Below, piece by piece: positions 47,531 through 51,794 of a stretch of DNA of 51,794 nucleotides; the first letter of the stretch is position 1; each line of letters begins with the position of its first letter. Location of the stretch: the NCBI GenBank assembly GCA_022712975.1, contig JAFLJO010000128.1, positions 1-51,794 of the forward strand. The letters run 5' to 3'. The DNA comes from Desulfocapsa sp. Lineage in GTDB: Bacteria > Desulfobacterota > Desulfobulbia > Desulfobulbales > Desulfocapsaceae. The notes under the pieces are model-generated. The model had not been told where the DNA came from, ran no database searches, and was given only the letters and a program-made list of their open reading frames with translations. The position numbers and the translations under genes were made by a program.

Positions 47531-47567
47531 AAAATAACCATATGCTACTTTCAGAAAGTAGCATATG
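47531..47567 (-). terminator. Rho-independent terminator after the GDT1-family gene
   Basis: A perfect 13-bp stem (47539-47551, 47555-47567, 3-nt loop) is followed on the minus strand by GGTTA and seven T. Confidence 0.85.
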
Positions 47568-47646
47568 ATCACAATATTTATCCTTAAAAAGGCTATTTTT
47601 CTCTACAGTCTCTGGTTACGTTATCTTCGAGTTTTCTAATAAAAAT

Positions 47647-47919
47647 TCATGCATTGACAAGAGTCCATACACCTATCGCAACAAACCCTATCCCTGCAAT
47701 ATAATTCAAAGTTTTCTCACCTATATACTGTGAGATTACTCCTCCTGCAAGAACACCGATTGCCGAAGCAACTATGAGTGCCAATGAGGCTCCAATAAAA
47801 ACAGTAAATTTACTAACCTCTTTATCTGCCGCAAACAGCATGGTTGCGAGTTGCGTTTTATCTCCGAGTTCTGCAATAAAAACAGCAGCGAAAACAGTCA
47901 GTAATATTTTGTAATCCAT
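47647..47919 (-). CDS. GDT1/TMEM165 (UPF0016) family membrane protein
   Basis: The 90-residue protein has one UPF0016 unit: the signature ELGDKTQLATMLFAADKE after an N-terminal helix, then two more hydrophobic helices (FTVFIGASLALIVASAIGVL, LNYIAGIGFVAIGVWTL). Half-size members dimerise. The family exports Mn2+ or Ca2+. The ATG at 47917-47919 follows AAGGATTGAAG; the TTG two codons upstream is rejected. A strong structured leader precedes it. Confidence 0.93.
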   Translation of the reverse strand: MDYKILLTVFAAVFIAELGDKTQLATMLFAADKEVSKFTVFIGASLALIVASAIGVLAGGVISQYIGEKTLNYIAGIGFVAIGVWTLVNA

Positions 47920-47945
47920 CTTCAATCCTTGTAATATCGTTCACC

Positions 47946-48035
47946 GCTACCTTATCTTCGTTCATTAGAAACTGCGCCGCCTACTAATGTTTATGCGAGT
48001 AGATTCTAATGAACGAAGCTGAAGTGCCTGGTAGC
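47946..48035 (-). promoter_or_regulatory. Three-tier structured leader upstream of the GDT1-family gene
   Basis: Three nested complementary pairs are seen: outer 6 bp (47946-47951 with 48030-48035), middle 15 bp perfect (47956-47970 with 48004-48018), inner 5 bp (47981-47985 with 47998-48002). It lies 26 bases before the gene start. Manganese riboswitches (yybP-ykoY) are common before this family, but their conserved loops are not visible, so this may be another RNA or a DNA repeat. Confidence 0.6.
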
Positions 48036-48274
48036 CATTCCCACATGATCATTCAAGCACGGGCAGCATCCGGATAGGTAACAACAGCCATGGTCACTCG
48101 CATAACTATTGATGGTTTCGTAAAAATTTTATATTGTGTACTGTAAATGAAAAAAAGCAAGTCTGGCTCCAATCAGCACCTCCTGCACAATATCTTCTGC
48201 TCAAGCCATGCTATTTGTTTTAATAAAGCTCTACTTACTTAGCCATTCCTAATTCTATTGTCAAGCGTAAATTC
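48036..48274. other. Gap between divergent leaders
   Basis: No gene or clear repeat is seen. AT-rich sequence with one CCATCAATAGTTATGCGAGTG-like word on the minus strand may hold the promoter of the GDT1-family gene. Confidence 0.4.
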
Positions 48275-48303
48275 TTGACTTTCCAGAAAGACTCCTGTAT
48301 TTA
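48275..48303 (+). promoter_or_regulatory. Promoter of the cobalamin-riboswitch transcript
   Basis: TTGACT (48275-48280) and TATTTA (48298-48303) are separated by 17 bases, just before the riboswitch. Confidence 0.6.
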
Positions 48304-48313
48304 TTTGTTCATA

Positions 48314-48474
48314 TTTTCAGGTTCCACATTGGTGGATAAAAAGGGAACCCAGTGTAAATCTGGGACGGGCCCGCCGCTGTAATCGGGGACGAAAACTGTA
48401 CGATGTCACTGGTATAAAAAACCGGGAAGACGCAGTTGTAGAATTATCCGAAAGTCAGAAGACCTGCCTGAAAA
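48314..48474 (+). promoter_or_regulatory. Cobalamin riboswitch
   Basis: The conserved order is present: P1 arm TTTTCAGG, then AAAAGGGAACCCAGTG, AATCTGGGACGGGCCCGCCG, CTGTAATCGGGGACGA, ATGTCACTGG...CCGGGAAGACG, and AAGTCAGAAGACCTGCCTGAAAA closing P1. This is the adenosylcobalamin-sensing RNA. It precedes cobI. Confidence 0.97.
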
Positions 48475-48539
48475 GAAGTACTGAAACCTTCGTGGACAGG
48501 AAGATTTCTATTGTAGCATCTGAGGATCAACAAGGGCAT

Positions 48540-48572
48540 CCCGGATCAATTTTAATTGGTTCGGGTTTTTTT
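48540..48572 (+). terminator. Terminator of the cobalamin riboswitch
   Basis: CCCGGATCAAT (48540-48550) pairs with ATTGGTTCGGG (48555-48565) with a 4-nt loop, followed by seven T. It would stop the transcript when cobalamin is bound. Confidence 0.93.
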
Positions 48573-48599
48573 ATGCCCGGATATTCGATACAGATAGAG

Positions 48600-48782
48600 A
48601 ACATGATGCCCTGCGGGCAGAGGGGTAATCGGTATTCGGTAACCGACTTAAGAACAATTCCCACAGAAACTTTGATTTTCCGATACATGAACATAATGCC
48701 CTACGGGCAGAAGGTACTCGGTAACGGACAACGTACATAGGAACAATTTCCACAAAAACTTTAATCTTCCTATACATAAATA
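48600..48782 (+). repeat. Dispersed repeat family Q, two tandem copies
   Basis: Copies at about 48600-48688 and 48689-48782 share ATGCCCT(G/A)CGGGCAGA, CGGTA and AACAATT(C/T)CCACA(G/A)AAACTTT with 17637-17737. The second copy runs up to the cobI start. A minus-strand frame across them is only the repeat. Confidence 0.85.
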
Positions 48783-49510
48783 TGAACAACACACTTTACA
48801 TAATTGGCGTCGGCCCCGGAGATCCCGGACTACTCACGTTCAAGGCACACTCTCTCCTGGAAAGCTGTACTGTCATTGCCACACCTAAAGGTTCAAAAAA
48901 TGGCAACTCCACAGCATTGTCAATTATACAACATACTGTGGAGTTGGAAGATAAAACAATCCTTGAACTTTATTTTCCCATGAAAAAGGTTCGAATGGGA
49001 ACAAAGCCGGATAGAGAGGTGGAAAAAGGTTGGCAGGAAGCAGCCCAGGCAGTGCTTGCCAATCTGGATGCAGGAAAAGATGTAGCCTTCCCAACCTTGG
49101 GTGACCCTGCCATCTACTCCACCGGCTATTATCTCTACCAGATGATTATCGGGTTACGCCCAGATGTCAGGGTTGTTTTTGTACCGGGAATTTCGGCTCT
49201 TAGTTCATGTTCCGCCACAATAGCTACACCGATCTGCCTTGGTGATGACAGGCTTGCCGTTATTCCGGCAACATTTAGTTCAGACAAACTCAGAGAAACC
49301 CTTCTGGACTTTGATACCATCGTTTTGATGAAGGTCCATAAGGTCATTAATGAATTAAAAGAGTTGCTTGCAGAGCTTGATTTACTGGACTGCGCAGTTC
49401 TGGTTGAAAAAACGGGTATGACAGATGAAAAAATCTATACTGATCTCAGCAAACTGACCGAGCCTATTCATTATTTCTCTACTATTATTGTCCGCAAACA
49501 TTTCCTGTAA
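48782..49510 (+). CDS. cobI: Precorrin-2 / cobalt-factor-2 C20-methyltransferase
   Basis: The 242-residue SAM-dependent enzyme has the tetrapyrrole methylase pattern: LYIIGVGPGDPGLLTFKAHS at the N-terminus, VAFPTLGDPAIYSTGYYLY, VVFVPGISALSSCSATIATP and TIVLMKVHK. It adds the C20 methyl group of the corrin ring; the cobalt-early form is called CbiL. It is controlled by the cobalamin riboswitch upstream. No other corrin gene is present in the window, and a MITE follows its stop codon. Confidence 0.93.
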   Translation: MNNTLYIIGVGPGDPGLLTFKAHSLLESCTVIATPKGSKNGNSTALSIIQHTVELEDKTILELYFPMKKVRMGTKPDREVEKGWQEAAQAVLANLDAGKDVAFPTLGDPAIYSTGYYLYQMIIGLRPDVRVVFVPGISALSSCSATIATPICLGDDRLAVIPATFSSDKLRETLLDFDTIVLMKVHKVINELKELLAELDLLDCAVLVEKTGMTDEKIYTDLSKLTEPIHYFSTIIVRKHFL

Positions 49511-49514
49511 CAAC

Positions 49515-49780
49515 GGGTGCAATACAAAAAAGTGATACGTTTTACATATTGTTAATCAGTTGATTTAATGCTCTAATTTAAAAACAGAATGTCGAATGTC
49601 GAACAAGGAATATCGAATTATGAAGTTTTCTTTTCCTTCATCAATCGATATCGGAGTCTGCGCTTACCTCCTTGTTCGACATTCAATCTTCAATTTACAT
49701 CACGGATGTCTCGCAAGCTCGCTTACCTAAATCACTACAAAATATACATCCTCAATTTATCACTTTATTGTATTGCACCC
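49515..49780. mobile_element. MITE-like element, family M (copy B), 266 bp, with 9-bp target duplication
   Basis: The ends GGGTGCAATACAAAAAAG-TGA (49515-49535) and the complement of the family end (49760-49780) are inverted. The flanks repeat TGTAACAAC directly on both sides (49506-49514 and 49781-49789). The interior carries a different small repeat (GAATGTCGAATGTCGAACAA). The element lies between the convergent cobI and EAL genes, giving the latter its last codons and stop. Confidence 0.9.
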
Positions 49781-50497
49781 TGTAACAACATGACCATAGC
49801 TAATACCTGATTCCTCCCACTGCCGCAGTAATTTCGTCATCTCAGCAGCCGGTTGAGGTGCACTAAACAGATACCCCTGCACCTTATCACATCCACGTTC
49901 TCTAAGAAACGCTAACTGCTCAACGGTTTCCACTCCTTCTGCCACAACCTCCAGGTCAAAACTTGCAGCCATGTTGATAACGGTGGAGGTAATGGCAATA
50001 TCTTCATCACTGTCCGGAAGATTCATGACAAAAGCTCTGTCTATTTTCAAAGTTCCAAAGGGAAACTGTTTCAGGTAAGCCAGAGAAGAATATCCTGACC
50101 CAAAATCGTCAACAGCTATTCCTATCCCCATATTCTTCAGTTCCCACAGAATAATAGCTGCATTATCTTTGTTTTCCATCATCATGGTTTCCGTAATTTC
50201 AAGTTCCAGCTGCGCAGGAGCCATGCCGGATTTTTCAAGTGTTTTTATTACTGAGACTGCAAAGTCCGCCTGCTGCAACTGACGGGCTGATATATTTACA
50301 GCCATTTGCAGGTCTATGCCTTCTTCCTGCCATAACACAGCCTGCCTGCACGCCTCACTCAGGACAAACTGACCAAGTTCCACTATGATCCCTGTTTCCT
50401 CGGCCACTGAAATAAATTCCAATGGCGGAATATATTTTCCAGGTTCGACTTCCCAGCGTATCAGAGCTTCAACACCACTGACTGTGTTTTTCTTTAA
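49760..50497 (-). pseudogene. EAL-domain (c-di-GMP phosphodiesterase) gene, cut by an insertion sequence
   Basis: The frame has the EAL core: VSGVEALIRWEVEPGKYIPP, MAVNISARQLQQADFAV, LELEITETMMME, IAVDDFGSGYSSLAYLKQFP, KIDRAFVMNLP and VVAEGVETVEQLAFL. EAL, the metal-binding Glu, Asp-Asp and Lys are present. The protein begins inside the domain because an IS1595-type element occupies everything upstream of 50497. The frame's apparent start (50536) lies in the IS end. The last six residues GCNTIK come from the MITE. Domains before EAL are unknown. Confidence 0.93.
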
Positions 50498-51546
50498 GGG
50501 GGGTAGTCGGTTAGTGCCCCATGGTGTATGATCCACGCAAAACCTCTTTGCTGAGGAGATGCCGTGAAAATACCCTTGATATCAGGTCGCGATTATCCCA
50601 ACACGTATCGCAGTTTTGTTGAGATGTTTCCTGACAACACAGCTTGCGCTTCATATCTCATAAAATTACGTTGGCCGAATGGGTTTATCTCTCCAGCCTG
50701 CAAAATAGCCACTACTCCAAGACAAGGCAGTCGTGGTCGCTTAACTTGCCCACTTTGCCGCCATCGTGCCTACGCCCAAGCGGGAACGATTTTTGATAAG
50801 ACACGGACACCGCTAACAACATGGTTCGAAGCAGCGTGGCACGTGAGTACAGCTAAAAACGGTATGTCTCTGCTAAGACACTGGAGCGCACGCTTGGCAC
50901 AAAATATCGGGTTGCTTGGACCATGCTTCAACGCTTTCGTGTGGCTATGGTAGATACCGAACGTAAGCCACTCTCCGGAAATGTTGAAGTAGACGAAACC
51001 TTTATAGGCGGCGTCAAGCAGGGCGGCAAAAGAGGCCGTGGCTCTGAGAAAAGCATAATAGCGATTGCCATAGAAGTCATGGACCCCAAGGGCTTCGGGC
51101 GGGTACGAATGCGTCATATTCCCGATGCTTCTGGTGAAAGCTTGATACCGTTTGTGTGTGATGAAGTCGCGCCAGGTTCTGTTGTGTATACCGATGGATG
51201 GAGCGGCTACAATGGATTATCTGAACATGGTTTCACCAGAAAAATTACTGTGCAATCCTCTTCAGGCGAGCCAGCACATGTATCCATGCCGGGTGTTCAC
51301 CGTATAGCAAGTTTATTGAAACGTTGGGTCCTGGGAACACACCAAGGTTCAGTAGTTCCTGAACACCTACAGGCTTATCTGGAGGAGTTCACTTTTAGAT
51401 TCAACAGACGTACTTCTCGGAGCCGTGGCCTTGTGTTCAGAAGATTGCTTGAACGGGCGGTTGCGACGGATCCGGTTACTGAAAGCGATGTAACGCACGG
51501 ATATAACTGGGGCTAACTCTTGTGGGGCACTAACCGATCACCCCCC
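50498..51546. mobile_element. IS1595-family insertion sequence
   Basis: The element is bounded by inverted ends GGGGGGTAGTCGGTTAGTG and the complement of GGGGGGTGATCGGTTAGTG, which continue to CCCCA on both sides. A TTTAA duplication flanks it (50493-50497 and 51547-51551). It carries one transposase gene with a frameshift. Confidence 0.88.
50564..51516 (+). pseudogene. IS1595-family transposase, frameshifted
   Basis: The first frame (50564-50953) has a zinc-ribbon-like start (SYLIKLRWPNGFISPACK and CPLCRHRAYAQAGTIFDKT) and TAKNGMS. The second (50923-51516) continues with EVDETFIGGVKQGGKRGRGS, YTDGWSGYNGL and FRFNRRTSRSRG, the DDE domain of IS1595 enzymes. At about 50864-50872, GTCTCTGCTAAG would read in frame as GTCTGCTAAG, so two extra bases appear to have broken the gene. 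A family member normally has about 310 residues in one frame. Confidence 0.88.
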
Positions 51547-51794
51547 TTTAATTTATTAGCCACACCAGCAGCTTTTTCTGCAACTATTGAAGAATCAGCA
51601 GATTGGGTTCAAACTGACCAATTTCTTGAAGTATCAACCGCCAATGCGCCCCAAACACTACTGTCCGGTAAAGCCAAAAAAATAAGAAGGCCGGAACTCA
51701 CTAAGTCGATTGTAAATGCACCAACTGTAATGACCAATACAGCTCCAATGACGACAATGACAGCTCCTCCGTCTCACAGTATTAACTGTGCTCT
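51547..51794. other. Right edge with no assigned gene
   Basis: Beyond the IS, one minus-strand frame encodes a hydrophobic segment (AVIVVIGAVLVITVGAFTID) and, after a stop, KAAGVANKLK. A plus-strand frame is also open to the window end. Neither matches a GGDEF or other domain expected upstream of the EAL fragment. Confidence 0.3.

Noticed and set aside
47946..48035. yybP-ykoY manganese riboswitch
   Set aside because: The gene family fits, but the conserved loop sequences of that riboswitch were not found; kept only as an unknown structured leader.
1..51794. tRNA or rRNA genes
   Set aside because: No cloverleaf with TTCGA-type arm and CCA end, and no conserved rRNA word, was noticed on either strand; a tRNAscan run would settle this.

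Overview
The window looks like a chromosomal segment of an anaerobic Gram-negative bacterium, most likely a member of the Desulfobacterota. This is inferred from the protein style (S1, flavodoxin, anaerobic heme radical-SAM enzyme, GEMM-type riboswitch upstream of prepilins), the moderate GC content and the outer-membrane receptors. No rRNA, tRNA or CRISPR array was seen. The density of toxin-antitoxin genes and small palindromic repeats fits a repeat-rich genome such as a Desulfobulbales member; the genus cannot be fixed from the sequence.

Layout. (1) 0.1-5 kb: housekeeping genes (a TsaC/YciO-type protein, an HU/IHF protein, ribosomal protein S1, a flavodoxin), with a toxin-antitoxin pair, a regulator remnant and an ISL3 transposase stub between them. 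(2) 5-17.5 kb, all on the minus strand: a heme/iron acquisition locus. Reading 5' to 3' it holds a DUF2325 protein, a Cys-tailed small protein, a stub of an older TonB receptor, a small membrane protein, a HutZ/NimA-like flavin-fold protein, HutW (anaerobic heme-degrading radical SAM) with an N-terminal PCP_red-like domain, HutX, a flavodoxin, a complete ECF transporter (S, T and a fused double ATPase), a TonB-dependent receptor, a DUF4198 protein, a small exported protein and a PepSY-TM-like protein. (3) 17.6-22.7 kb: a PadR regulator and an island of toxin-antitoxin genes (VapBC, UPF0175/DUF3368, HicB, Phd/RelE, a broken MazF) laced with palindromic repeats. (4) 22.8-38.5 kb, minus strand: a long type IV pilus (MSHA-like) operon. 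It starts at a GEMM (cyclic dinucleotide) riboswitch and two unusually large prepilins, runs through PilMN, PilO, PilP, secretin, PilT, PilB (with c-di-GMP-binding MshEN motifs) and PilC, and ends with a PpiC lipoprotein, a GspG-like protein and three membrane or exported proteins. The prepilin peptidase lies upstream on the plus strand and carries a C-terminal tail copied from one of those membrane proteins. (5) 40.4-42.3 kb: HicBA, a regulator remnant, an orphan gene and a truncated porin among repeats. (6) 42.3-47.5 kb, minus strand: a MoxR AAA ATPase plus vWA protein cassette with a 666-residue helical-repeat protein and two orphan proteins. (7) 47.6-51.8 kb: a GDT1-family membrane protein, a cobalamin riboswitch with its terminator driving cobI, a MITE-like element, and an EAL-domain gene cut by an IS1595-type insertion sequence with a frameshifted transposase.

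The main themes are tetrapyrrole and metal economy (heme capture and opening, cobalamin synthesis), cyclic-dinucleotide control of pili at two levels, and at least four families of small dispersed repeats. Two of these repeat families have landed exactly at gene ends and supply stop codons. The most notable systems are the ECF-coupled anaerobic heme locus and the GEMM-controlled giant-prepilin operon.
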